Shown here: positions 40,082-48,449 of the stretch, piece by piece
Numbering within the stretch: the stretch's first letter is position 1
How the letters are laid out: each line of letters opens with the position of its first letter
Source of the DNA: Nocardia paucivorans NBRC 100373
GTDB taxonomy: Bacteria > Actinomycetota > Actinomycetes > Mycobacteriales > Mycobacteriaceae
Assembly (NCBI RefSeq): GCF_000308675.1
Contig: NZ_BAGE01000001.1
Span: 62,001 to 126,000, forward strand
Length of the DNA stretch: 64,000 bases
Reading direction: 5' to 3'
The notes under the pieces: model-generated
What the model was told of the DNA's origin: nothing
The model's input: the letters and a program-made list of their open reading frames with translations, nothing else
Database searches by the model: none
Translations under genes and position numbers: made by a program

Positions 40082-40816
40082 TTACCGAAGATCATCCGCC
40101 CGTTGGGTCGGGATCTCGGCAGGGCTCGCCGAGGCGGTGGGCAGTTCGCGTGTCCGACGGCCGAGGGTCGCCCACAGCACCGCCCCCGCGATGAGCGGCA
40201 CGAGCAGCGCGATGGTTGCGGCGGGCAGGAGCCCGAGGCTCGGCAGGCCGGTGTCGAGGGCGGTGAGTGTGCCGATGAAGAGGAACAACAGGCCGGAGCC
40301 GATACCGATGGCACGTTCGGGTAGGTGTTTGCCGACCAGAATGCCGAGGGCGAGGGCCAGCGCGTCGGCGGCCACCATGCCGATGGTGGAGCCGAGCCAG
40401 ACCCCGGCCCACGAATTCTCCGTGGCCAATGCCGCGGTGGCGAACATGGTGCGGTCGCCGAGTTCGGCCAGCAGGAAGGCCGAGACCACCACGAAGAACG
40501 GGGCGGCGGTGGTGAACCGGGACGGTGACGACTGCTCCTCGGGGGTGTCCGTGGCGAGCTCGCGCAGCGTCCAGAGGCCGACGGCGAGGAAGGTCAGGGC
40601 GGCGAGGAAGGCGATCGCATCGGCGGGCAGCGCCGTGCCGAGGAAGTGGCCGATCGTCACCGAGATGAGGTGGACCGCCGCGCTGGCCGCGGCTATCCCG
40701 CCGAGTACGACCCACCAGCGGTAGCGCAGGGCGAACGTCAAGGCCATCAGCTGGGATTTATCGCCCAGTTCGGCCAAGAACACGATGCCGATGGCGAGTC
40801 CGATGGTGGCGATCAT
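40082..40816 (-). CDS. TMEM165/GDT1 (UPF0016) family cation transporter
   Basis: 244 aa, six membrane helices in two homologous halves. Each half carries the family motif: FLAELGDKSQ at about 14-23 and LLAELGDRTM at about 112-121, the acidic residues forming the cation site. Bacterial members such as MneA export manganese. An Mn-sensing yybP-ykoY riboswitch directly upstream (40873-41003) strongly supports manganese as the substrate. The ATG at 40816 follows GGGAG 13 bases before. Confidence 0.93.
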   Translation of the reverse strand: MIATIGLAIGIVFLAELGDKSQLMALTFALRYRWWVVLGGIAAASAAVHLISVTIGHFLGTALPADAIAFLAALTFLAVGLWTLRELATDTPEEQSSPSRFTTAAPFFVVVSAFLLAELGDRTMFATAALATENSWAGVWLGSTIGMVAADALALALGILVGKHLPERAIGIGSGLLFLFIGTLTALDTGLPSLGLLPAATIALLVPLIAGAVLWATLGRRTRELPTASASPAEIPTQRADDLR

Positions 40817-40872
40817 TTCTGGCTGTTGCTCCCGTTTCTTCGGCCTGCCGGCCGGATACGGGTACGCCTCCG

Positions 40873-41003
40873 GCCGACAACGTAGGGCTTGTTCGGCCGA
40901 AGGTCTCGCCCACCGAACGCCGTCGGTTCACGCAACCGGACCCAACGGGTGTGGGTCAGTATGTCGATTACGTGATTGGGGGCTACTCCCCTTCGTTATC
41001 GGC
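40873..41003 (-). ncRNA. yybP-ykoY manganese riboswitch
   Basis: Read on the minus strand, a 10-bp P1 (GCCGATAACG with CGTTGTCGGC) closes the motif. The conserved AAGGGGAGTAGCC follows the 5' arm, and GGGCGAGACCTTCGGCC then AAGCCCTACG precedes the 3' arm. These are the two L1/L3 loop signatures that bind Mn2+. A hairpin TCCGGCCG/CGGCCGGA (40849-40876) overlaps the P1 3' arm, so the two cannot form together, a likely expression platform. It lies 57 bases before the GDT1-family gene. Confidence 0.9.
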
Positions 41004-41258
41004 AACTGTACCGCAGCATTCCGGCGCCGACAACGAGGCGGTATCGAAAAGTCAACCGTCACAATAAGTTTGGTAAGGCTTTGGTGATATTCAGGGTTAC
41101 CTGAAAACCGTTCCTGGGTAGCCTCAACACCATGTCGGCATGCGCCTGGCAAACCCGTTCGGGCCGGTGAAGGGCATGGCTCGTCCCGGCGATCACCGCC
41201 GGTGAACGCCGGATTCCGCGATCTGCGCACCTCGATCGACCGACGGTCGAGGAGCTCG

Positions 41259-41786
41259 TCAGGCTGCCAGCAGCATGGCCAGGACAGCGGTATCGGGATC
41301 GCTGATCGGATCGAGCCCTACCCGGCTGACCAGTGAGGTGATGGTGCCATCCGCCTCGGCCTCGGCCCATGCGGCGCGATGTCCCAGACCCAGATGGGGC
41401 AACCCGGGCAACAACACGCATCCGGAGGCGGCGCCGGTGCACTCGGGCAGGGATGGGGTGGTTTCCGACGGTGGATGCAGCATGAGCAGGGCCGGTGGTA
41501 TGTGCTCGGCGAACCGGCCGGGTTCCACCGCTTCCGCACCGAGCACGGGTCCCTCGGCCATCACCAGGCCAACCGTATCCGGCTCGGGATCGTCGGGGAG
41601 TTCCTCGCGTACGCCGAAGACCGTGGAGGTGGGAAGTAGTCCGGGCAGGGTGGCCACCCGCACCGCGAGCACCAATACCTGTGCCCACTCCTTGGTGGTT
41701 TCCGGCCAGCGGCCGGAGACGACGAAACCCCGCAGGGAACCTTTCGCTTGGAAGGGGGTGATACCGATCGAACTACTGCTGCGCAT
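41259..41786 (-). CDS. Conserved hypothetical protein (no recognised domain)
   Basis: 175 aa. The ATG has GGGAGG five bases upstream, so expression is credible. It opens MRSSSSIGITPFQAKGSLRGFVVSGRWPETTKEWAQVLVLAVR and shows alternating hydrophobic and acidic patches (REELPDDPEPD, AVEPGRFAEHIPPALLMLHPPSE) with two cysteines near residues 116 and 122. It has no signal peptide or membrane helix. The third-position GC pattern is that of a real gene. I cannot name a function. Confidence 0.6.
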   Translation of the reverse strand: MRSSSSIGITPFQAKGSLRGFVVSGRWPETTKEWAQVLVLAVRVATLPGLLPTSTVFGVREELPDDPEPDTVGLVMAEGPVLGAEAVEPGRFAEHIPPALLMLHPPSETTPSLPECTGAASGCVLLPGLPHLGLGHRAAWAEAEADGTITSLVSRVGLDPISDPDTAVLAMLLAA

Positions 41787-41940
41787 GATGCCTCCCGCAT
41801 ATGCCGGGGCGGCGGCCTTACCCGTCCTCGAACTTCTTGGAAGACGAGAATTACTCGAGAGTTATCTGGCACACAAGTACCAGAGAGTGCTAGTTATCGG
41901 CCCGAAATCACCTGGTTGCCCAGGGGAAGCGCGGCAGAAA

Positions 41941-41985
41941 CAAACGAGACCCGCGGCCATGCGGTCGCGGGTCTCGTTTCCGTTC
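41941..41985 (-). terminator. Intrinsic terminator of sodA
   Basis: A 14-bp perfect stem AAACGAGACCCGCG / CGCGGGTCTCGTTT with a ten-base loop, 44 bases past the sodA stop. On the minus strand it is followed by TTTGTTTC. Confidence 0.88.
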
Positions 41986-42028
41986 GGTACGGCGAGTATT
42001 CGGTCGAGTAGTGCTCGGCCGGAATTAC

Positions 42029-42652
42029 TCAGCCGAAGATGAGTCCGTTGGCCTGGCTGGTGGCCTTGGCGAAACGCTCCTGCACATCGGCCCAGTTGAC
42101 CACGTTCCAGAAGGCCTTCACGTAGTCGGCCTTGACGTTCTTGTACTGCAGGTAGAAGGCGTGCTCCCACATATCGACCTGCAACAGCGGGATGATCCCC
42201 AGCGGAACATTGGCCTGCTGGTCGTACAGCTGGAAGGTCAGCAGCTTCCGACCCAGGGTGTCGTAGCCGAGCACCGCCCAGCCGGAACCCTGCAGACCGT
42301 TGGCCGCCGCGGTGAACTGCGCGCGGAACTTGTCGAACGAACCGAACTGGTCGTCGATGGCCGCGGCCAGCTCGCCGGTCGGCTTGTCACCACCGTTGGG
42401 GGAGAGGTTCTTCCACCAGATGGAGTGGTTGACGTGACCGCCGAGGTGGAAGGCGAGGTTCTTCTCGTGCAGGAAGATGGCGGAGTGATCACCGGATTCG
42501 CGGGCGGCTTCCAGCTTCTCCAGTGCGGCGTTCACACCGGCGACATAGGCGGCGTGGTGCTTGGAATGGTGAATCTCGTTGATCTGCCCCGAGATATGCG
42601 GCTCCAGGGCGCCGTAGTCGTAATCCAGATCTGGCAGCGTGTACTCAGCCAC
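42029..42652 (-). CDS. sodA: Superoxide dismutase, Fe/Mn family (probably Mn-dependent)
   Basis: 207 aa, nearly collinear with mycobacterial SodA from [22 protein letters not shown] to the end. Metal ligands are H28, H76 ([10 protein letters not shown]), D160 and H164 (DMWEHAFY). At position 145, where the iron enzyme of M. tuberculosis has His, this protein has Gln (YDQQAN), the residue of manganese-using mycobacterial enzymes. The GTG start follows AGGAAGGGA. No signal peptide is seen. A manganese riboswitch gene lies 1.2 kb away. Confidence 0.97.
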   Translation of the reverse strand: MAEYTLPDLDYDYGALEPHISGQINEIHHSKHHAAYVAGVNAALEKLEAARESGDHSAIFLHEKNLAFHLGGHVNHSIWWKNLSPNGGDKPTGELAAAIDDQFGSFDKFRAQFTAAANGLQGSGWAVLGYDTLGRKLLTFQLYDQQANVPLGIIPLLQVDMWEHAFYLQYKNVKADYVKAFWNVVNWADVQERFAKATSQANGLIFG

Positions 42653-42897
42653 AATGTCCCTTCCTAGTCGGGTCGAGCGCTTCCCGTACCGGGGTGCCCT
42701 CGACCATCATTCGTACACCCGATGGGTCGAACTCGTCCCGACGTCTCGCCATTCCCGTGTCCGCCGTGTCGGGACCGACCCATGCGTAGCATCGAATCAT
42801 GCCGGGGCGCGACCAACTAGTCGGACGGGCCCGCCTTCTCGTACTCGAAATGGTCTCGTCGGTGGGCCCGATGCCCGATCGTTCGAGGTGTCGGGTA

Positions 42898-43533
42898 TCA
42901 GAGCGCGGGGGTGATACCGGGGTGCAGAGCCCGTGGGTCTCCGGCGTCGTGCGCCGCCCACCAGCGTCGGGCGGCCGAGACCAATTCCGATAGCGGTACC
43001 GTCCGGCCGTCGGTGAGGTGTGCCTCGACGGTGTCGAACCAGACCCGCACATCGAGTTCCCGTGGGTCGACGCCCTCTTCCTGAGAGAACTCCAGGACAT
43101 GGCGGGCGTTTCGCCGGTCGTCGATCACGGTGTCGAAGCTGAGCAGTTCGCTCCACAACGCCCATCCGCTGTCGTCGATATCGATGAACTCCCAGCCGTG
43201 CAGGCGACCGCCGCCGAAACTGGTGATCGCCTCGCCCAGGCCGGACAGCTCCAGCGGCAGGACCCGGGGGCCGAGGTCGTTCCAGCGTTGGGATCGCAGC
43301 GAGGCCGCCACCCGGGTGACTCCTTCGAAGGTGAGCCGGATCCGCGTGTGCCCGGTGAGCGGGTCCGCGGTCGGGAGGATGCCACCGGGCTCCGGGAGGG
43401 TCTGCGCCTCGACTTCGAGGTGCAGAAGTTTCGCGCGGGTGTCGACGGTCGCCCCGAGGCAGGCCGCCTCGGACAACACGGTGTCGAGGCCGGTCGTATC
43501 CAACTCTTCGAGAATCCCCCTGCTCGATGTCAT
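42898..43533 (-). CDS. Conserved hypothetical protein
   Basis: 211 aa, soluble and acidic, with alternating beta-like segments: LHLEVEAQTLPEPGG, TRIRLTFEGVTRVAASLR, LHGWEFIDIDDSGWALWSELLSFDT and LDVRVWFDTVEAHLTDGRTVPLSEL. The repeated beta pattern looks like a small domain of unknown function, possibly in the DUF-type group found near sodA in nocardiae. No catalytic residues can be picked. It reads separately from sodA (245-base gap). Confidence 0.6.
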   Translation of the reverse strand: MTSSRGILEELDTTGLDTVLSEAACLGATVDTRAKLLHLEVEAQTLPEPGGILPTADPLTGHTRIRLTFEGVTRVAASLRSQRWNDLGPRVLPLELSGLGEAITSFGGGRLHGWEFIDIDDSGWALWSELLSFDTVIDDRRNARHVLEFSQEEGVDPRELDVRVWFDTVEAHLTDGRTVPLSELVSAARRWWAAHDAGDPRALHPGITPAL

Positions 43534-43959
43534 AGCGACAGGCTACCGAGCGGACCGTCCGTATCGGGGTATTTGGATTTTTTTCATTTCGGGGGAACCG
43601 ATGCCACGGAGGGTGCGTCCAACCAGATGTCGGCACCTTCGACGGCACGGTGCCGGCGCGGCGAGCGGGTGGTCGCTCCGGAATAGGTGGAGGGGAGTTC
43701 CGGATCGGCCGCCCGCTCCATCCAGGTCACAACCGGATACAGATGTTATAGCGAAAAGCTCTCATTTCGACCGGGTGTGATAGCCGATATCTGTGGATCG
43801 ATCTGTGGATAATGTGGATAACCCGCTTCCGGGCGGGGCCTGTCCGACCTCGTCCGCGCCGGTTCACCGAATCGCCGAAGCCCTCGGGTTCGGTGTGTCG
43901 CCAGGGGGTGGAGGTCGCCGATCGCGCGACAGTGCCGTGCCCATGGCAGGATCGAATAC
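43534..43959. other. Non-coding interval containing a DnaA-box cluster
   Basis: 426 bases with no gene. The left part has a T-rich run (GGATTTTTTTCATTTCGG, 43576-43593) and GC-rich inverted repeats. The right part has the DnaA-like sites listed next. No ribosome site or open frame with coding pattern occurs. Confidence 0.7.
43792..43821 (+). promoter_or_regulatory. Three DnaA-box-like sites
   Basis: TGTGGATCG (43792-43800), TGTGGATAA (43804-43812) and TGTGGATAA (43813-43821). The last two are perfect complements of the consensus TTATCCACA and abut with no spacer, all in the same orientation. The rhodanese gene starts 140 bases downstream. dnaA/dnaN are not in this window. Confidence 0.7.
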
Positions 43960-44334
43960 GTGACGAGCTTCGATATCCCGTCGGTACCGGTCGAGGCCGT
44001 ACCGGCCGAATTCGACATCGCGGCCACCGGACCGGGGGATGGCACCGAGCCGACCATCCTGCTGGATGTACGCGAGGACGACGAATGGCAGCTCGGTCAC
44101 GCCCCGGGCGCCGTTCACATCCCGCTGTCCGATATCCCGGCCCGCACCGACGAGCTGGACCCCGACGCGCAGCTGTATGTCGTGTGTCGACAGGGCGGTC
44201 GATCGATCGAAGCGGTGAAATACCTGAACCGGATCGGTTTCGAGGCGGTGCATGTCGAGGGCGGCATGGTGGCCTGGCAGCGCCTCGGTCGTCCGTTGAC
44301 CGCCGAGGGTGATCGGGTGGCGAAGATCTACTGA
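43960..44334 (+). CDS. Rhodanese-like domain protein
   Basis: 124 aa, one rhodanese domain. The start of the domain shows ILLDVREDDEWQLGHAPGAVHIPLSDI, the active-site loop is VVCRQGGRS with catalytic Cys76, and the C-terminus has EGGMVAWQRLGRPL. Such stand-alone domains transfer sulfur or sense redox. The GTG start is 22 bases before the next gene's start region; the spacing suggests an operon with the DUF4328 and GDPD genes. Confidence 0.92.
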   Translation: MTSFDIPSVPVEAVPAEFDIAATGPGDGTEPTILLDVREDDEWQLGHAPGAVHIPLSDIPARTDELDPDAQLYVVCRQGGRSIEAVKYLNRIGFEAVHVEGGMVAWQRLGRPLTAEGDRVAKIY

Positions 44335-44355
44335 CGGAAAGAGCGAGGTGCGCGG

Positions 44356-45462
44356 GTGAGTACGGTGGTGCAACCTTGTGCGCGCTGTGGCACGCGCTGG
44401 GCCGTGCAGGGAGCCCCCATGCATTGGTGTCCGCGTTGCCGTGGCGTGCTGTTGTCGCCCGGCCCGATCGATGCGCCCCCTGAACACCGCAACTATCGCT
44501 GGGTCGCGCGTCGGCCGGGACAGCTCGCCCGCCGTCCCGTCGTGCCCAGGCGTCGACCCGTCCGGCCGACCCCGCGCTATACCGAGATTCCGCGGTGGGG
44601 GCTGCGCGATGAGCCGCCGCGGCCGCAGCCGACTCGCCGCCGACCCCTGCGCGCCCTGGCCGATCGGGTGTACGGGCTACTGGCCGCGGTGGCCGTGCTC
44701 TACGCCCTCGCCGCGGGAGCCGAACTGGGTCGATATCTGATCCTGCTGCGCAACCGCACCCGACTCATCGAGCCGTGGCTGCTGGCCGTATCCGACGCAT
44801 TGGTGATCGGCGCCTCGCTGATCGCGCTGATCCTCGCGCTGCCGGCCGCGGTGGGAGCCCTCGGGTGGCTGATCGAGCTCCGCCGGGTGGAGTATGCGCG
44901 CCGTAAACGCAGCGATCCGCGTTCGGTGCGCATGCTGGCCCTCGGCTGCCTGATCCCGGTGGTCAATCTGCTGTGGCCGGGTGTGTTCCTCACCGAGGTG
45001 GTATCCGAGCCCCGAGCGGTCCAGGCGGTCCGGATCTGGTGGTCGGCCTGGGTGTTCGGCGGGGCGCTGTCCGTGGCCGCGCTGATGTGGCGGTTCGCGG
45101 ACTCGTTGCAGGCCGAGGCCGACGGGGTACTGTTCACTGCGCTCACCGATGCGGTGGCGGCGGCGGTGGCCGTGTTGACGTTGTGGGCCGTCCGGATGGT
45201 CGAGGGCAGGGATCTGCGTGGCCGGTCGCGGACCGCGCAACGTTGGGTGGTCGCCACCGATCCGGCCGTACCGGTGATCGAGCCCGTCCAACCGGGGTCG
45301 GCCGCCACGGTGAGCACCGCGGAACCCGCCGGCGACCCAGCCGTTCCCGATGATCGTCGCACCGGATCCGGCAATGCCGAGGCGGTCGACGCGGAATCGG
45401 TCGATACGGAGGGTGCGCGGATTCTTGCCGACCACGCACCGAAGGAGGTTGTCATCAAGTGA
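44356..45462 (+). CDS. DUF4328 membrane protein with N-terminal zinc ribbon
   Basis: 368 aa. Residues 8-29 form a zinc-ribbon (CARCGTRW...CPRC). A Pro/Arg-rich linker follows to about 95, then the DUF4328 domain with four to five helices (about 100-285), including LGCLIPVVNLLWPGVFLTEV and VRIWWSAWVFGGAL. The last 70 residues are disordered and acidic. Function is unknown. The GTG start has GAGG upstream, and the end overlaps the GDPD gene by four bases (GTGA). Confidence 0.82.
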   Translation: MSTVVQPCARCGTRWAVQGAPMHWCPRCRGVLLSPGPIDAPPEHRNYRWVARRPGQLARRPVVPRRRPVRPTPRYTEIPRWGLRDEPPRPQPTRRRPLRALADRVYGLLAAVAVLYALAAGAELGRYLILLRNRTRLIEPWLLAVSDALVIGASLIALILALPAAVGALGWLIELRRVEYARRKRSDPRSVRMLALGCLIPVVNLLWPGVFLTEVVSEPRAVQAVRIWWSAWVFGGALSVAALMWRFADSLQAEADGVLFTALTDAVAAAVAVLTLWAVRMVEGRDLRGRSRTAQRWVVATDPAVPVIEPVQPGSAATVSTAEPAGDPAVPDDRRTGSGNAEAVDAESVDTEGARILADHAPKEVVIK

Positions 45463-46223
45463 GCCAGAGTGCTCGTGCGCCGTTCGTCGTCGCGCACCGG
45501 GGCGCGTCGGCGGCCCGCCCGGAACACACCCTGGCCGCCTACGAACTGGCTCTACAAGAAGGAGCCGACGGCGTCGAATGCGATGTGCGGCTCACTCGGG
45601 ACGGACATCTGGTCTGTGTGCACGATCGCACCATCGACCGAACATCCTCCGGTAGCGGCCTGGTCAGCGAGATGACCCTGGACGAGTTGCGGGGTTACGA
45701 TTTCGGCACCGCCGAGGAACCGGCCTCGGTGCTCACCCTCGGCGAGTTGATCGCTCTGGTCCTGGACTGGCGCAGCCGACCCACGAAACTGTTCATCGAG
45801 ACCAAACACCCGGTCCGCTACGGCTCGCTCGTAGAGAGCAAGGTGCTGGCCGAGCTCCAACGTTTCGGGATCGCCACCCCTGCTTCGGCCGATCACTCCC
45901 GGGCGGTGGTGATGTCGTTCGCGGCCACCGCGGTATGGCGAATTCGTCGGGCCGCGCCACTGTTGCCGACGGTACTGCTCGGCGAGTCCTCGCGGTATCT
46001 GGGCGGTAGTGCGGCCACCACGGTCGGTGCGACGGCGGTCGGCCCCTCGGTGAAAACGCTGCGCGAACATCCCGATCTGGTGGATAAGGCCGCCGCGGCC
46101 GGGCGGGCCACCTACTGCTGGACCGTCGACGAGCCCGACGATGTTCGGCTGTGCGCCGATCTCGGCGTGAGCTGGGTGGCGACCAACCATCCCGGGCGCA
46201 CCAAAGCGCTTCTGGCATCCTGA
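45459..46223 (+). CDS. glpQ1: Glycerophosphodiester phosphodiesterase
   Basis: 254 aa. Cytoplasmic GDPD with VVAHRGASAARPEHTLAAYELAL (catalytic His/Arg/Glu), GVECDVRLTRDGHLVCVHD (metal Glu/Asp and catalytic His), and the closing AAGRATYCWTVDEPDDVRLC. It hydrolyses glycerophosphodiesters to glycerol-3-phosphate and alcohols. No signal peptide. M. tuberculosis glpQ1 lies next to bfrB, as here (one gene between), which supports the name. GTG start coupled to the upstream gene. Confidence 0.92.
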   Translation: MSQSARAPFVVAHRGASAARPEHTLAAYELALQEGADGVECDVRLTRDGHLVCVHDRTIDRTSSGSGLVSEMTLDELRGYDFGTAEEPASVLTLGELIALVLDWRSRPTKLFIETKHPVRYGSLVESKVLAELQRFGIATPASADHSRAVVMSFAATAVWRIRRAAPLLPTVLLGESSRYLGGSAATTVGATAVGPSVKTLREHPDLVDKAAAAGRATYCWTVDEPDDVRLCADLGVSWVATNHPGRTKALLAS

Positions 46224-46295
46224 CTTCGCTCCGGTCGGCCGGTGTGGTGTGGCGCGATCCCGTGCCCGCTCACGACCGGTGTAGGTTGACCAGCC

Positions 46296-47216
46296 GTGGG
46301 AAAGAGCAAGCGCAACAGTCCGAAGCCCGGCGGGAACCGGGCCCAACGCCTGGCCGAACGGCGTGCCGCCCTGGCGCAGGCGGAGCAGGCCGTGAAGCGG
46401 CCGTTCCAGGGGTTGGCCGCCGAATGCGATCTGGTCGCCTTGCGCGAGTTCGTGCCGTCGGCCACCGCGACATTGTCGTTGTCACCCGAGGTCGGGGCCG
46501 AGCGGGCCGTGGTGCTCGCCACCGTACTGCCCGGCGCGGTGGCGGCCCTGGTGCGGGCGGGAGACGAACCGACCGGATACGTCGGGGCCCAGGTGCAGGC
46601 GCAGGGATCGGACCCCTCGGCCGATCTGGCCGCCGCCATTTTGTGGACACAGTCCGCCGAACCGGGTGATTCGCTGGCCACCGCCGTGGCGAAGGAGGTC
46701 GGGCCGGGACTGGCCGATGTCCTGGTTGCGGATGCGCCACTGGAGTTGACCGTGCACCAGGACTTCGACTGGTGGGTGCCCGAGGGGACGCAGCCGGACC
46801 CGCAGATCGCGGCGACCATCGAACAGGCAAAACAGGCGATCATGCCATCGGCCCGACTGGATCTGGGGCCGGAGGGGATCGGGGCGGCCTGGTGGGTGGA
46901 TGCCGGGGAGAAAGCGCATCTTCGGTGGGTGCGGCCGGAACCCGAGGACGATCTCATGGCGGCCCTGGCCCGGGTGCATGCGGCGGGCGGATTGAATCTG
47001 GGCGCGGGATCGCGTTTCGCGGGATCGTTCCGCACCCATGGGCTTTTGGTGCCGGTATTCGATCTGGACCCCGAACGTCACGCCGATGAATGGCGGGAGG
47101 CGGCCCTCGCATTCGGTGCGCGCTTGGCCGAGGCGCTGGCCGTGGACGCCCCGTTGACCTCCGAGCAGCGTCGATCCCGGGACGGACTGCGTTCGCGCCA
47201 GGTCACTTTGCGCTGA
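46296..47216 (+). CDS. DUF5926-like conserved actinobacterial protein
   Basis: 306 aa. The basic start MGKSKRNSPKPGGNRAQRLAERRAALAQAEQ leads into RPFQGLAAECDLVALREFVPSATA, a pattern I associate with DUF5926. The remaining two thirds is an alpha/beta domain with VDLDPERH-like acidic patches and HGLLVPVFDLDP. No catalytic residues are evident. The GTG start has a weak ribosome site; ends converge with bfrB through a hairpin. Confidence 0.75.
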   Translation: MGKSKRNSPKPGGNRAQRLAERRAALAQAEQAVKRPFQGLAAECDLVALREFVPSATATLSLSPEVGAERAVVLATVLPGAVAALVRAGDEPTGYVGAQVQAQGSDPSADLAAAILWTQSAEPGDSLATAVAKEVGPGLADVLVADAPLELTVHQDFDWWVPEGTQPDPQIAATIEQAKQAIMPSARLDLGPEGIGAAWWVDAGEKAHLRWVRPEPEDDLMAALARVHAAGGLNLGAGSRFAGSFRTHGLLVPVFDLDPERHADEWREAALAFGARLAEALAVDAPLTSEQRRSRDGLRSRQVTLR

Positions 47217-47250
47217 GTTCCGGCAATCGGAATACGACTCGCAGGGCGAA

Positions 47251-47283
47251 ATGCCCCGTTTCTTCGCCGGAGAGACGGGGCAT
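47251..47283. terminator. Hairpin between convergent DUF5926-like gene and bfrB
   Basis: ATGCCCCGT and ACGGGGCAT form a nine-base stem extended by TTCT/AGAG-type pairs around a short loop, 34 bases after the upstream stop. There is no T-tract. Confidence 0.65.
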
Positions 47284-47333
47284 ATGCCGAATATGCGGCC
47301 GAGCCCGGGCCGCAGCCGAGCCTGCGGTATCGC

Positions 47334-47888
47334 TCAGACGGTGGCGTGGCCGCCCGCGACTTTCGGCGCGCCGGAGGTATCGCTGGGAGTGCTCATTTCC
47401 CGGGCGATGAATTCCTCGAGGTCGAACAAGTTCGACCCGGCGCGATCGGCGACCGTGAGCAGGGTGTTCATCTTGGCGACTTCTTCCACCTGTTCCTTCA
47501 AGAACCACTGCATGAATTGCTCGCCCAGATAGTCGCCTTCTTCCCGAGCGGTACTGGCCAGCTGGACGATCTGGTCGGTGACCGTCTTCTCCTGTTCGAG
47601 CGCCAGCGCGATCGGCTCACGCGCATTCTCGAAATGCGACTTCGCCGCATCGACACCACCCAGCTCGACGCTGATACTCCGGTCGAGGAAGTACCGCACA
47701 ATCATCATTGCGTGATTGCGCTCTTCCACCGACTGAGCGTAGAAGCGCTTGGCGAGTTGCGGCAGGTCGGCGTTGTCGTACCACACAGCGATCGCAATGT
47801 ACTGGTGCTCGGCATTGAATTCATGCCGGATCTGATCGTGCAACAGTGCATGAAATTTACTGCGCGGGCTCTCTGGACGGTTTGACAT
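47334..47888 (-). CDS. bfrB: Ferritin BfrB
   Basis: 184 aa iron-storage ferritin. Ferroxidase residues are visible: HEFNAEHQY (Glu), ERNHAMMI (Glu/His, EERNHA), and the acidic helix EEGDYLGEQFMQWFLKEQVEEV. It lacks the haem-binding Met of bacterioferritins, as mycobacterial BfrB does. Length (181 in M. tuberculosis) and the neighbouring glpQ1 and LCP genes match that locus. An IdeR-box-like sequence lies 52-70 bases upstream. An IdeR-activated promoter is known for mycobacterial bfrB. Confidence 0.96.
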   Translation of the reverse strand: MSNRPESPRSKFHALLHDQIRHEFNAEHQYIAIAVWYDNADLPQLAKRFYAQSVEERNHAMMIVRYFLDRSISVELGGVDAAKSHFENAREPIALALEQEKTVTDQIVQLASTAREEGDYLGEQFMQWFLKEQVEEVAKMNTLLTVADRAGSNLFDLEEFIAREMSTPSDTSGAPKVAGGHATV

Positions 47889-47939
47889 AACTCGACATTA
47901 ACGTCGAAAAAGTGCCATGTCATCCAAGTGCACCCTTAT

Positions 47940-47958
47940 TGAGGGTAGTATTGCCTAA
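47940..47958. promoter_or_regulatory. Weak IdeR-box-like sequence upstream of bfrB
   Basis: TGAGGGTAGTATTGCCTAA matches the IdeR consensus TTAGGTTAGGCTAACCTAA at 13 of 19 positions, including both GG/CC cores in part. Mycobacterial bfrB is activated through such sites. The match alone is weak; the location strengthens it. Confidence 0.4.
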
Positions 47959-47959
47959 T

Positions 47960-48449
47960 TCAATTCCGTCCTCTTCCTGTCATTTTCGGGCCGGAATTGC
48001 TCGCACCTGTCGAAGCGGAACTCGGCTCTCGTTCGGCGAAACTTCTCCACATCGAAAAATCACCCGCCACGCGGTCGATCACCGCCATCAATGTCGACAT
48101 CTCCGCATCGTCCCGCAGTTGGTGTTCCGGTAGCCATCCCGCGAATTGTTCGCCCAGGTAGTCGCCCTATTCTCGGGCAAGGCGCACCAGCTCGCCGATC
48201 TGCTCCGCCAACGTCTCCTCCCGGGCCGGCAGGAAAGCCGCTGCGGTATGCGGAGATTCGAAGGTGGGGCGGACCTCGTCGAGCTCGCCGGCGGTTACCT
48301 CCGGCTCGCGATCGAGCAAATACTGCACAATACGAAATGCGTGCCCACGGTGTTCCTCACCACATCGATAGCAGTATGCGGCCAATTGCGGCAGGCGCTG
48401 CACGGCAGATGCTGCACTTCGAAATACACGGCGGCGGCTGCGCCGATGC
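47960..48449 (-). pseudogene. Decayed second ferritin gene next to bfrB
   Basis: Read on the minus strand, pieces of a ferritin remain. IGAAAAVYFEVQHLP is in one frame. LPQLAAYCYRCGEEHRGHAFRIVQYLLDRE and EETLAEQIGELVRLARE are in another. After an in-frame amber TAG (48167-48169) comes GDYLGEQFAGWLPEHQLRDDAEMSTLMAVIDRVAGD. The order aligns with BfrB. The frame changes at a 14-bp imperfect tandem duplication (48390-48403 / 48404-48417). The first 30 or so residues are missing, replaced by the end of the LCP gene. Confidence 0.88.

Noticed and set aside
43576..43593. T-rich run as terminator of the 42898 gene
   Set aside because: It lies upstream of that minus-strand gene, so it cannot end it; it may be part of its promoter.
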